From NCBI GenBank assembly GCA_049663345.1, contig JBATDG010000072.1, positions 62,001 to 126,000 on the forward strand: a stretch of 64,000 nucleotides of DNA, written 5' to 3'. A program made the position numbers and the translations under genes. The DNA comes from SZUA-365 sp049663345. Lineage in GTDB: Bacteria > Bacteroidota > Ignavibacteria > SZUA-365. Positions 25,568-33,789 of this stretch are shown here, one piece after another (position 1 is the first letter of the stretch; the number at the start of each line of letters is the position of its first letter). The notes beneath the pieces are model-generated. The model saw only the letters and a list, made by a program, of their open reading frames with translations, was not told where the DNA came from and ran no database searches.

Positions 25568-28210
25568 TCAGGCGGCAGACTGAGCGACCGTCCACCAGAT
25601 ATCGGCGAAATAACGCAGATAGGCAAAAATATTGTATTCCCCATTCAGCGACAGCAGCCACCAGGCCAATCCCGCACCGATCAGGAAATATCCACTCACA
25701 TAAAAATAGACAGGACGTACATCGAAGATTATCGCGGTGCCTTTAAGAATCCTGCTGATAATCCATATATGGAAAGTGATGAAGACAACAACCGCAAGAA
25801 ATTCCATTACCGGAAGATCCATCAATCGATACAGCACCATCCCGAAAGGAGCGAGGACGATCATCGGAAGCACAGACCACATCGCTACGCTGTATGCATC
25901 AAACAAAAAGACTTTTCGTCGGCTGACAAACGCCACGAGCCATATGAACAACGTTAAGAGCAGCAACAGAACAAATAAAGTCAATGTCATCATCAAAATG
26001 TTTTCCAGTGGATTCCACGCCGCATAGTTGATCCATTGCTTCAACCAGACAGTGTGAATGAACTGTGAGATTACGTAATCCACGAGAATGTTCATTCGCC
26101 AGAAAAACAGAAAATTTGAAAACAGAAGGGCGACGGAGAGCGCGCCAATGAAACCGACCATTGATGTCTGGAATATGGATAGCATGCGCTGATCACGAAC
26201 ATCCGCGTAGAAATTGTACGGACGCATAAATGACCGGCTTACATTTTCCCTGAATCGGCGGAACAGATTATAGACAACCGCAAAAATGAGGATTATCAAT
26301 ATACCGAGGATTACGAAGCTGACCGGATGCACTTCCTCAAAATTCCCTGTGACGAGTACAGGCGGTTTTTCATTGTTGAAACTGGCTTTCAGTACGTCAT
26401 ATGCAATACGCTTTTGACGATAGCGATCAACCAACCCGCTTGTCGCACTAAATTGGTAGATGCGATCGACAGCCATGATCGGTCTGGATACAGCATAATC
26501 TGCGAAGGAGTTTACCACAATTCCTGCGAAACCCTGATCCCTGATTTCTTTGAACATTTGAAGAAAAAATTGTCCCTGGGCGTCAATTGATCGAGAATCG
26601 CTGTAGCCTTCGTAATTGCCGATTTGTACAGGATATGACAGCGAACTGACAAACACCGGATACGCACCATCTTTCAAAGTATTTGCGCGCAGTATCTCCG
26701 ATACCTGTTCGGGAGATTCAGGGGAAATATCCATACCAATAAAATCTATCCCGTCAGGGAGAACGTCAGGGAGCCTCGACTGGAAGGATACGTAGTAAAG
26801 AGGAGCTTCTTTTTTTCGAACCACGCTGGAAACTTCCTGCATGAACAGATCAAGAGCAGGGGAGCTTTTCTGAACGCCCTGTGCCAGGCCGAGTGCGACA
26901 ACGCATGGGTGATTAAGATCACGCGCCGAAATTTCCCGAAATGCGTTTCTCGCACTCACTCGAATGCCATTTTTTTCCAGCAGCTCTTCCGGAATGTTTC
27001 TCGCTGGAATATCAACGAACACCATGATCCCGTAGCGATCACAGACGGAAAGGAAATAAGGATGTACGGATCCGTAAATCAGACGCACTGAATTTACACC
27101 AAGATTTTTCAGAAGCAGTACGTCGCGTTCCATTTCATCGAACGACAGGGTGCGCCCGTGCCGGGGAGAATCTTCGACATAGGTCAAAGCTTTTATAAAC
27201 GTAGGTACGCCATTGACCAACAGTCCTTTCTCACCTGCACGAATACTGCGAAATCCGATCTGCTGGATTGTCTCATCAAGCAGAGTTCCACCCTGACTGG
27301 TGCGCTGGCGAAGAAGATAGGTGTTAGGCGATTCTGGGGACCAAAGCCGGACAGACGGAATCGTCACCGTCATCTCAACTTCCTTGAGCCGATCAGATTC
27401 AACCGAGACTCGACCAACCTCACTCATCGCGACAACTGAGCCGGTTGAAGGATCCAGAATTTCGAAATAGTGCGTAACAAAGCTTTTTCCGAATCCTGCA
27501 GAATTTGAACTGCTGTCTCCCGGCAGCGAAGAAATTTCGCCGGAGTTTAACAGGGTCCGATAATGCAGCGTGGCGGGACGTCCTTCGCCCGAGATATCGG
27601 TTGTTACGTATGTTTCCTGAACCCAAACACCCCTGTGCGCGACTATACCGATGTCATGCACAATACCACCGTAATTCAACCTATCCCACAGTTGCTCATA
27701 CATGGGCACTGTTTCTTGCGTGCTCAAATTATTGCGCACCAAAATTTCGATCGTGTTATTTCCCGCACGGAGCACACCCGGAGAGAGCTTGAAAGAAAAG
27801 GACGACAGGCCGGAATGTTTTCCGATAAACTGGCCGTTAATACTTATTTCACAATAATAGGAAATGCTCAATGCGCTGAGCTGGAAAACCGACGTAGACA
27901 GCAATGCGCGAGAAACAGTAAAATCACGGCGAAAAAATATTTTATAGTTTCCGTCATACGATGACGGGACACTTACTTTCCGCCACTGCTCTTCATTATC
28001 TGTGCGGTATTTCCACATCCCATTCAAATCAATAATGCTTTTGCCTTCTGAGGCTGCCAGCAGACCCAAACTGTAATCGCGAGCAAGCACCCGCTTCTGC
28101 TCCAGAAACATCGGCTGTGCCTGCAGCGCCGGGAGAAAGAGCAGCCATAAAAGCGGCAGCATCGGTACAGCGAGAAAGATCCGGGAAAAAGCATTTTTAC
28201 TATGCGGCAT
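25568..28210 (-). CDS. Membrane-anchored glycoside hydrolase 2-like protein lacking catalytic glutamates
   Basis: An 880-residue protein. After a signal peptide (FLAVPMLPLLWLLFLPALQA) come a GH2-type sugar-binding jelly roll (WRKVSVPSSYDGNYKIFFRR, LRAGNNTIEILVRN), an immunoglobulin-like domain and a TIM-barrel region (NGVPTFIKALTYVEDSPRHG). In GH2 enzymes the acid/base Glu sits in a NHPSI...GNE motif; here it reads NHPCVVALGLAQGV with no Glu, and the nucleophile strand (PVFVSSLSYP) also lacks Glu. Hydrolysis is therefore unlikely. The last ~250 residues hold about six membrane helices, YIP1-like in appearance. GTG 28219 is an alternative start; ATG 28210 is preferred. Function is unknown; carbohydrate binding or sensing in the envelope is a guess. 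Confidence 0.75.
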   Translation of the reverse strand: MPHSKNAFSRIFLAVPMLPLLWLLFLPALQAQPMFLEQKRVLARDYSLGLLAASEGKSIIDLNGMWKYRTDNEEQWRKVSVPSSYDGNYKIFFRRDFTVSRALLSTSVFQLSALSISYYCEISINGQFIGKHSGLSSFSFKLSPGVLRAGNNTIEILVRNNLSTQETVPMYEQLWDRLNYGGIVHDIGIVAHRGVWVQETYVTTDISGEGRPATLHYRTLLNSGEISSLPGDSSSNSAGFGKSFVTHYFEILDPSTGSVVAMSEVGRVSVESDRLKEVEMTVTIPSVRLWSPESPNTYLLRQRTSQGGTLLDETIQQIGFRSIRAGEKGLLVNGVPTFIKALTYVEDSPRHGRTLSFDEMERDVLLLKNLGVNSVRLIYGSVHPYFLSVCDRYGIMVFVDIPARNIPEELLEKNGIRVSARNAFREISARDLNHPCVVALGLAQGVQKSSPALDLFMQEVSSVVRKKEAPLYYVSFQSRLPDVLPDGIDFIGMDISPESPEQVSEILRANTLKDGAYPVFVSSLSYPVQIGNYEGYSDSRSIDAQGQFFLQMFKEIRDQGFAGIVVNSFADYAVSRPIMAVDRIYQFSATSGLVDRYRQKRIAYDVLKASFNNEKPPVLVTGNFEEVHPVSFVILGILIILIFAVVYNLFRRFRENVSRSFMRPYNFYADVRDQRMLSIFQTSMVGFIGALSVALLFSNFLFFWRMNILVDYVISQFIHTVWLKQWINYAAWNPLENILMMTLTLFVLLLLLTLFIWLVAFVSRRKVFLFDAYSVAMWSVLPMIVLAPFGMVLYRLMDLPVMEFLAVVVFITFHIWIISRILKGTAIIFDVRPVYFYVSGYFLIGAGLAWWLLSLNGEYNIFAYLRYFADIWWTVAQSAA

Positions 28211-28679
28211 GAGAAGCACCGTTCAATTTTGCATGAACAGAAATTTACGAAACCCCATGCAACGAACAAAGTGAAACACGATCCCAAACCCGAATGAATT
28301 TATTCGAGTACGATTTTTCTGCTACGCTGCAACGGTTTGATTCCCTAAATCAATTATTCTCTGGAATCATCATAAACGCAATAAAAACAGCAACATAAGC
28401 CGTTCTCCGCTATTGTCGCTCAAATTATCCGATTATGACGAGTTTCACTATGGTCCATGATTACCCCCGGCCTCTTGAGCGTCAGTAAATACATCTGACC
28501 TCCGACTCCGAGAGAACATAATCTTCGTCATCGGCGATTCTGTTTATTCATTATTGCATCACCAATTTCATCTGATCGAGGACGTCCGGACGCCTTCTGC
28601 CAATCATGACGACAATCGCAATGTCGACAACAAAAAGATAGAGCATCGCAAACTCATCCGGCCTTGACGTTCTTATGCG

Positions 28680-29862
28680 GCTTCTGCGTCACAGACAGGC
28701 TTTTCGACTTTGTCTTGCTCCAAATGCACCATCATAGGTAATGTCTCACCACGCAAATTGAAGCTTACCTTGCGGCGTTTAGTCCTCGCTTTTCTTCTAA
28801 TGCACCATCCGAGGAGGTGGTTCGCAATCAAATCGAGTTCCTCATTTGGCATTTTGCCTTCGTTCGCTTCACCAGAAACATCAGTGTAGCGTTGCCGGCA
28901 ATCAAATAGAGTTTTCCTATCTGGTTCATCGCCCTGGTCTTGCTTCACATACACGATCGGGGGAGGGGGCGTCGCCACTAAAATAAATATTCCTCTGGCG
29001 GGAATGCAGAGGAGCGAAACTTACGATTCACCAGTAATGCCAGGCTTGTGCCTCATTGCGGTGGCAACAACCCATTGCTCACACAAGTGCTTCGTTTCAC
29101 GTGAAACATAGTAGCTATGGAACTAATGCTGGGACGAACAGTCTAGCTGGATCACCTGGCATCGACGCTCATATACAGCTTCTGTGCTTATCTCTTGCGC
29201 TTTGACTCCGTCAAACTGCAAATATACCATCTTGGGAGGTCTGTCGGCAATAAAATGGTGCGCCTCCAGTGGTGACTGGCCTTCGTCCAGCTGCAAATAC
29301 GCCATCAATGGAGGGCTTCCGCAATCAAACAGGCTAACGCTGAGGAGTTCTGCGCCTTCGTCTTGCTTCATTTCCACCATGAGCGGAGGGCTGTCGGCAA
29401 TAAAAATAGTGCGCCTCCAGGGGTGACTGGCCTTCGTCCAGCCACAAATACGCCATCCTTGCAGGCCGCCTCAATCAAACGGATTTACGCTGAGGAGTTT
29501 TTCGCTTTTGTCTTGCTTCATTTCCACCATGAGCGGAGGGCTGTCGGCAATAAAATGGTGCGCCTCCAGGGGTGGCTGACCTTCGTCCAGCTGCAAATAC
29601 GCCATCAATGGAGGGCTTCCGCAATCAAACAGGCTTACGCTGAGGAGTTCTGCGCCTTCGTCTTGCTTCATCTCCGCCATTAGGGGAGGGCTGTCGGCAA
29701 TGAAATGGTGCTCCTCCAGGGGTTGCTGCCTTCGTCCAACTGTAAATACGCCATCACTGGAGGTCTGCCGCAATCAAACGGACTTGCGCTGAGGAGTTCA
29801 GCGCCTTCGTTTTGCTTCATCTCCACCTTGAGGGGAGGGCTCTATCTAATCAAACAGCTTTC
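28680..29862 (-). repeat. Decayed tandem array, 75-bp half-units in a 150-bp period
   Basis: On the plus strand CTGTCGGCAA recurs at 29241, 29391, 29541 and 29691, exactly 150 bp apart. CAATCAAAC recurs midway, at about 29322, 29472, 29622 and 29771. Read on the minus strand, each 75-bp half encodes a peptide of the form SPPLMVEMKQDEGAELLSV...FDCG or SPPLMAYLQLDEGQ..LEAHHFIAD. Single-base indels and a TGA interrupt the frame, so it is not an intact gene now. More diverged units with GCAATCAAAT at 28824 and 28901 extend left of the first parS. Segments 29281-29400 and 29581-29700 differ at only about five positions, implying recent duplication. Confidence 0.85.
29093..29108. promoter_or_regulatory. 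parS centromere site 1
   Basis: CGTTTCACGTGAAACA matches the conserved chromosomal parS TGTTTCACGTGAAACA at 15 of 16 positions, including the full inner palindrome GTTTCACGTGAAAC. ParB binds such sites near the origin and recruits SMC. parA and parB are not in the window. Confidence 0.92.
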
Positions 29863-29936
29863 CACTTAGAGTCAGGCAGAGGATTTCGATTTAGGAATCA
29901 GCCCGTTATCCAACATTTATACAGCATGCCAGACGC

Positions 29937-29966
29937 AAAAAAAACCCCTTGCTCACACAAGGGGTT
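29937..29966 (-). terminator. Rho-independent terminator of the yidC transcript
   Basis: Stem AACCCCTTG/CAAGGGGTT (9 bp) with a 6-nt loop at 29943-29966, followed on the minus strand by eight T residues (complement of 29937-29944). It lies about 27 nt after the yidC stop. Confidence 0.92.
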
Positions 29967-29982
29967 CGTTTCACGTGAAACA
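29967..29982. promoter_or_regulatory. parS centromere site 2
   Basis: A second CGTTTCACGTGAAACA, identical to the copy at 29093, squeezed between the yidC stop and its terminator hairpin. It lies in the 3' untranslated part of the yidC mRNA. Confidence 0.92.
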
Positions 29983-29992
29983 AATTTGAATG

Positions 29993-31852
29993 TCAGAACT
30001 TACGGGGCTTCTTTGATGATTTTTGATCTTTGGCTTTCTCCTGCATGGAGATCATCGCCCGCTCGGTCCAACTTGTTTTCTTCTTTCCATCCTTTGAGAC
30101 AACTTTCGTAAGCGGCTCGTCTTCATGCCGCTTGTTGATAAGATACTGCTGTCCAATGGAAAGAATATTGAACATGAAGTAATAAAGGTTCAATCCTGAG
30201 GGGAATGAATTGAAAAGCACCCAGAACATGACCGGCATCATGTAGATCATGGCTTTTTGGCGAGGATCCTTTACGGACATCTTCTGCTGCACAAACATTG
30301 TGATCGCCATCAAGAGCGCGAGTCCGCTGACGAAGCTCATGCCAAGGAGAGGAATCTTGAAGGGGAGAGTCAGCAGAATATCCGGGGCCGAGAGGTCATT
30401 AATCCAACCGAAAAACGGTTGGTGACGAAGTTCGATAGTGGACTGAAATATGGAGAACAGCGCAAAAAGGATAGGCATCTGCAGAACCATAGGTAAACAC
30501 CCGCCGGCAGGGTTCACCCCGTAATCTTTGTAGAGCTTCATTGTCTCCACGTTCTGCTTCTGCTGATCGTCCTTGTATTTTTCCTTCAGCTCTGTGATGA
30601 TGGGCTGCAGTTTCTGCATCCGCTGCATTGAACTCATGCTGCTCTTCGTGAGAGGGTAGAGCAACAGCTTTATCAATATCGAGAAAATGATAATGACAAT
30701 GCCGTAATTCGGGATGAAGCTGTGAAGAAAACTGAAGAGCGGCATTACCAGGTATTCAGAGAAAGGACGGACAATAAACTTCCAACCTAGACTCAGAACC
30801 TGTTCAAGTCCTTCATATTGTGCAACGAGAACGTCATAGTCGAGCGGACCAATAAACACTACGAATTTTGATGTCTCTATGGGTTCGCCGCGATACTTGA
30901 CCTTTATGCCGGCTTCATAGATTTCTCTCTGACCCTCATTGCGCATATTGTGCATTTTTCCTTCGACATAGGCACCGGTTCCCATGAATCCGTCGCGCAC
31001 CATAAGTGCGTCAAGGAAATACTTATTTTTCACTGAGACCCACTCCGTCTCTCCATCGAAGGATGCTTTTTCGCCTTCGGTGTCATCGGCATTAACGGAT
31101 TCTCTAACCCCGTTTACCATGATGTCCGCCTCGGAGAAACTGGCCTCTTCAACACTGTTTCTTTCCGTATGAGCAGGGGAGTGAATGGTTACCTGATATT
31201 CATAATTTGCGATGACTTCAGACATATTGACAACTTCAATATCCATGTCCATCGCGTAGCCGCCGCTGCGCACTACATAATGCTTGATAATTGCCACGCT
31301 GTCGCCGCGAACAGGCAGCACGGCATCAAAGGCGAATGTCATCGAATCGGTGAGGACAACCTTGTTGCCCGCTGGAAGGCCATCAATTCGGAAATACAGA
31401 TCTTTTGTGTCAATAAAGCGACCGTCTGAGCTAGCGAAGACCAGATTGTAATCATTGGATCTCTTCCAGTCAATCAGTTGAAGCGGTTTGTCGTTCCAGG
31501 TCGTAAAGCCCTTGAGCTCCCAGCGGCGTATGCTCCCGCCCTTAGTTGAGAAGGTGGCGATATATTTCTCGGTTTCGACGGTGAACGTCTGCTCGTTCCC
31601 CACAGCCAGATCACTGAACCACTTCCCATAACGGCTGAACCCTGCATCTTCTGAACTGCTATCTGTCGAAGCAGCTGCAGGCGTGCTTTTTTGCACCGTC
31701 TCCGCAGTGGGATTCTCCGCCGCCTGCTGAGCGACCTGTTCCTGCTGCTGTTTTTGCCGCTGAAGTTCTTCCGGACTAGGTGCGGTATAAAGCATCCAGG
31801 CCACAAAAAGAACCGCAATCAGAATAAAACCAATGATCGCATTTCTGTCCAT
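29993..31852 (-). CDS. yidC: Membrane protein insertase YidC
   Basis: A 619-residue YidC/Oxa1 insertase. An N-terminal membrane anchor (NAIIGFILIAVLFVAWMLY) is followed by a Gln/Ala-rich linker, a large periplasmic beta domain to about residue 370, and the conserved five-helix core starting near LKFIVRPFSEYLVMP-like sequence. That core includes the cytoplasmic hairpin MSSMQRMQKLQPIITELKEKY and the segment NPAGGCLPMVLQMPILFALF. The basic C-terminal tail binds ribosomes. Gene order rpmH-rnpA-yidD-yidC is the classical one near bacterial origins. Followed by a strong terminator and a parS site. Confidence 0.97.
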   Translation of the reverse strand: MDRNAIIGFILIAVLFVAWMLYTAPSPEELQRQKQQQEQVAQQAAENPTAETVQKSTPAAASTDSSSEDAGFSRYGKWFSDLAVGNEQTFTVETEKYIATFSTKGGSIRRWELKGFTTWNDKPLQLIDWKRSNDYNLVFASSDGRFIDTKDLYFRIDGLPAGNKVVLTDSMTFAFDAVLPVRGDSVAIIKHYVVRSGGYAMDMDIEVVNMSEVIANYEYQVTIHSPAHTERNSVEEASFSEADIMVNGVRESVNADDTEGEKASFDGETEWVSVKNKYFLDALMVRDGFMGTGAYVEGKMHNMRNEGQREIYEAGIKVKYRGEPIETSKFVVFIGPLDYDVLVAQYEGLEQVLSLGWKFIVRPFSEYLVMPLFSFLHSFIPNYGIVIIIFSILIKLLLYPLTKSSMSSMQRMQKLQPIITELKEKYKDDQQKQNVETMKLYKDYGVNPAGGCLPMVLQMPILFALFSIFQSTIELRHQPFFGWINDLSAPDILLTLPFKIPLLGMSFVSGLALLMAITMFVQQKMSVKDPRQKAMIYMMPVMFWVLFNSFPSGLNLYYFMFNILSIGQQYLINKRHEDEPLTKVVSKDGKKKTSWTERAMISMQEKAKDQKSSKKPRKF

Positions 31853-31879
31853 AACTATATCATCTTGTTATTATTGGAT

Positions 31880-32101
31880 TTACGGTACAGGATCATAACC
31901 TCCCTCGTTCCAGGGATGACATCGTGAGATTCGTTTCGCTCCCATCCAGCTGCCACGAAACGCTCCATACTTTTTAATGGATTCCATTGTATATGTGGAA
32001 CAGGTAGGATAAAATCTGCAGGAGGGAGGGAACATGGGCGAAATTGCGGCTTGATAGCCGCGAATGATTGCAACAAGAATTGCGGAAAGAGCGCGCTTCA
32101 T
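31880..32101 (-). CDS. yidD: Membrane protein insertion efficiency factor YidD
   Basis: A 73-residue YidD with the characteristic RGYQAAISPMFPPSCRFYPTC and YGAFRGSW motifs, carrying the three conserved cysteines. It aids insertion of membrane proteins alongside YidC. The start overlaps the rnpA stop by 4 nt (ATGA), and yidC follows after 27 nt, so all are in one operon. Confidence 0.95.
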   Translation of the reverse strand: MKRALSAILVAIIRGYQAAISPMFPPSCRFYPTCSTYTMESIKKYGAFRGSWMGAKRISRCHPWNEGGYDPVP

Positions 32102-32514
32102 GATTGCCTCAGGCGCTTCAGAGCGGAATCCAGGAGAGCCGCAACGGAAGCATCAATGAAGTCAAAGTTGACAGTTTCTGCAATGCGCTTTGGATCTATC
32201 AGCACCACGCAAGACAGTACGATGTGATGTTCCTGACAGTGGTCAACCAGTGTGTGCTTTCGCTGTCTGAATGATTCTCTCAGGAGGCGACGCAGGCGGT
32301 TGCGCTGAACTGCGTTCTTAGGCTTTCTAACAGCAAATCCCACCATACACCGGTAGGGTGGGATTTCCCGTTGAATATCATAATACAACCGGATGCTTTT
32401 GTGCTGCACGTACATACCACGAGAGAATACGTGTCCAAAAGGCCGGTACCCACGAAGGATTTCTTTTTTCGATAAGCGGTTACGAACCGGTTTATCTGTG
32501 CTTGGGCTCGTCAC
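32098..32514 (-). CDS. rnpA: Ribonuclease P protein component
   Basis: About 138 residues if started at GTG 32514. The conserved N-terminus NRLSKKEILRGYRPFGHVFS and the RNR signature KNAVQRNRLRRLLRESFR identify the protein subunit of RNase P, which matures tRNA 5' ends. No start codon exists between the rpmH stop and the conserved domain, so the gene must begin inside rpmH. GTG 32514 has GGAAG about 10 nt upstream; GTG 32592 would give 164 residues and a much longer overlap. Both are non-ATG. The stop overlaps yidD by 4 nt. Confidence 0.9.
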   Translation of the reverse strand: MTSPSTDKPVRNRLSKKEILRGYRPFGHVFSRGMYVQHKSIRLYYDIQREIPPYRCMVGFAVRKPKNAVQRNRLRRLLRESFRQRKHTLVDHCQEHHIVLSCVVLIDPKRIAETVNFDFIDASVAALLDSALKRLRQS

Positions 32515-32647
32515 TGACGGTAAGCTTCCAGCGCCCTTTTGCACGACGGCGTGCGAGCACCTTACGGCCGTTCTTCGTGGCCATGCGGGCACGGAATCCG
32601 TGCTTGTTGAATCTCTTGCGGCGGCTGGGTTGAAATGTACGCTTCAT
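32492..32647 (-). CDS. rpmH: 50S ribosomal protein L34
   Basis: A 51-residue L34 that starts MKRTFQPSRRKRFNKHGFRA and continues with the family's RMATKNGRKVLARRRAKGR core. The C-terminal seven residues (SDEPKHR) extend slightly beyond the usual ~45 residues, and this tail lies in the overlap with rnpA. It is the first gene of rpmH-rnpA-yidD-yidC. A DnaA-box-like TTATGCACA lies 45 nt upstream. Confidence 0.97.
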   Translation of the reverse strand: MKRTFQPSRRKRFNKHGFRARMATKNGRKVLARRRAKGRWKLTVSDEPKHR

Positions 32648-32691
32648 ATTCTTTTCAAAATAATGGTAATAGTCCTTACAGAACTACAAAG

Positions 32692-32700
32692 TTATGCACA
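32692..32700 (+). promoter_or_regulatory. DnaA box upstream of rpmH
   Basis: TTATGCACA fits the TTATNCACA consensus. On the minus strand it overlaps a possible promoter for rpmH (TTGATT, 16-17 nt, CATAAC). DnaA could repress or time the operon; this is inferred from position only. Confidence 0.5.
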
Positions 32701-32714
32701 AACGGTACTAAAAA

Positions 32715-33734
32715 TCAAGTCTTTAATGATGTTTTTCTTCTGAGGAGGTAGATAAATAATGGTGCACCCAGTGCTGCTGTGACTGCGCCGACCGGAAGTT
32801 CTGCAGGAGAAATGATCGTTCTGGCGATTAAATCCGAAATTATCAGGAAGCTTGCTCCAAGAAAAAACGAAACCGGTATGACTATACGGTGATCGGGCCC
32901 GTAGAGGCGACGTACAGCATGCGGCACCAGAAGGCCGATGAAGCCGATAGCACCTGCAAAACTTACAACCAGCGCCGTCATCAGAGACGCAAGTACATAC
33001 AGCCAGACCTGCTGCTTTCGGACCGAAAGACCAAGGTGATTAGCAGCCTCGGTGCCCAAAGCCATAACATTCATTCTACCTGAGAAAAAAAACAAAACCA
33101 CTAAAAGTATCGAAACACCCGGAAGCAGAATCATTACTTCAGACATGGTGGCATTGCCAAGATATCCCACGAGCCAAAAGAGTGCGCTCCGTACAGGACG
33201 GTCCATAGTAGAGACAAGGCCAAGAATGATAGCGGACAGAAATGCGCCGATCATCACTCCGCTGAGCAGAAGAGTGTTGTCTTCGATCATTCCTCTGAGC
33301 CCAAGACGGTAGACCGTCCCTACTACAAGCAGCGCCATGACGAATGCCAGCAGCGGCTGTGCTCCAATGAACATTGATGAGAGACCAGTGGCAATGGCTA
33401 CAAGCGCGCCTACTGATGCTCCGCTGGAGACGCCGAGTATGTAGGGATCGGCAAGAACATTTCTCAGAAGGACCTGAAAAACCACTCCTGAGACTGCGAG
33501 TCCGCCACCGATAAGAAGTGCGTCAAGCACCCTTGGCAAACGTATATCCAGCAAAGCCGTGCGAAGAGACTCCATGGACTGGACTTCCATTCCGGCGAAT
33601 ATTCTGAACATGTCGTCAAATGAAATGGCAAATGCGCCAAACCTAAGCGACAGAATGGCGCAGGCAAGAGTCAAAAGCGCGAAGGATGCGCTGACAACAA
33701 TTATGCGTGTTGGCGTGGAAAATGATTGCGTCAT
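32715..33734 (-). CDS. FecCD/BtuC-type ABC transporter permease
   Basis: A 339-residue polytopic permease with about ten hydrophobic helices. Landmarks are RLPRVLDALLIGGGLAVSGV near the N-terminus, NVLADPYILGVSSGASVGA, and the ATPase-contacting loop AGAIGFIGLLVPHAVRR. The family imports iron-siderophore, haem or cobalamin. No binding protein or ATPase gene adjoins it, so its partners must be encoded elsewhere. Cobalamin is attractive because the window encodes a B12-dependent mutase, but that is speculation. The frame runs up to TTG 33773; ATG 33734 is preferred. Confidence 0.87.
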   Translation of the reverse strand: MTQSFSTPTRIIVVSASFALLTLACAILSLRFGAFAISFDDMFRIFAGMEVQSMESLRTALLDIRLPRVLDALLIGGGLAVSGVVFQVLLRNVLADPYILGVSSGASVGALVAIATGLSSMFIGAQPLLAFVMALLVVGTVYRLGLRGMIEDNTLLLSGVMIGAFLSAIILGLVSTMDRPVRSALFWLVGYLGNATMSEVMILLPGVSILLVVLFFFSGRMNVMALGTEAANHLGLSVRKQQVWLYVLASLMTALVVSFAGAIGFIGLLVPHAVRRLYGPDHRIVIPVSFFLGASFLIISDLIARTIISPAELPVGAVTAALGAPLFIYLLRRKTSLKT

Positions 33735-33789
33735 TGCTGATAGAAGATTTTCAACTAACGCTCGAGCTGGCAAAGAAGGGAGACGGAAT

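Larger units (their letters stand above)
28220..29990. other. 1.8-kb region without a convincing gene
   Basis: No reading frame here has family similarity I can recognise. 28220-28680 shows nothing notable. 28680-29862 is a tandem-repeat array that gives short overlapping frames on both strands. Two parS sites and the yidC terminator complete the region. A 101-residue minus-strand frame (28673-28978) is built from diverged array units and is not called as a gene. Confidence 0.7.

Noticed and set aside
29123..29773. Minus-strand frames of 85-100 codons (and plus-strand frames to 106 codons) in the repeat array
   Set aside because: They arise from the repeated units in all frames; homologous units are interrupted by single-base indels and a TGA, so no intact gene can be claimed.
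28680..29862. CRISPR array
   Set aside because: Repeats are 75/150 bp and the intervening sequence is as conserved as the core; there are no unique spacers and no cas genes.
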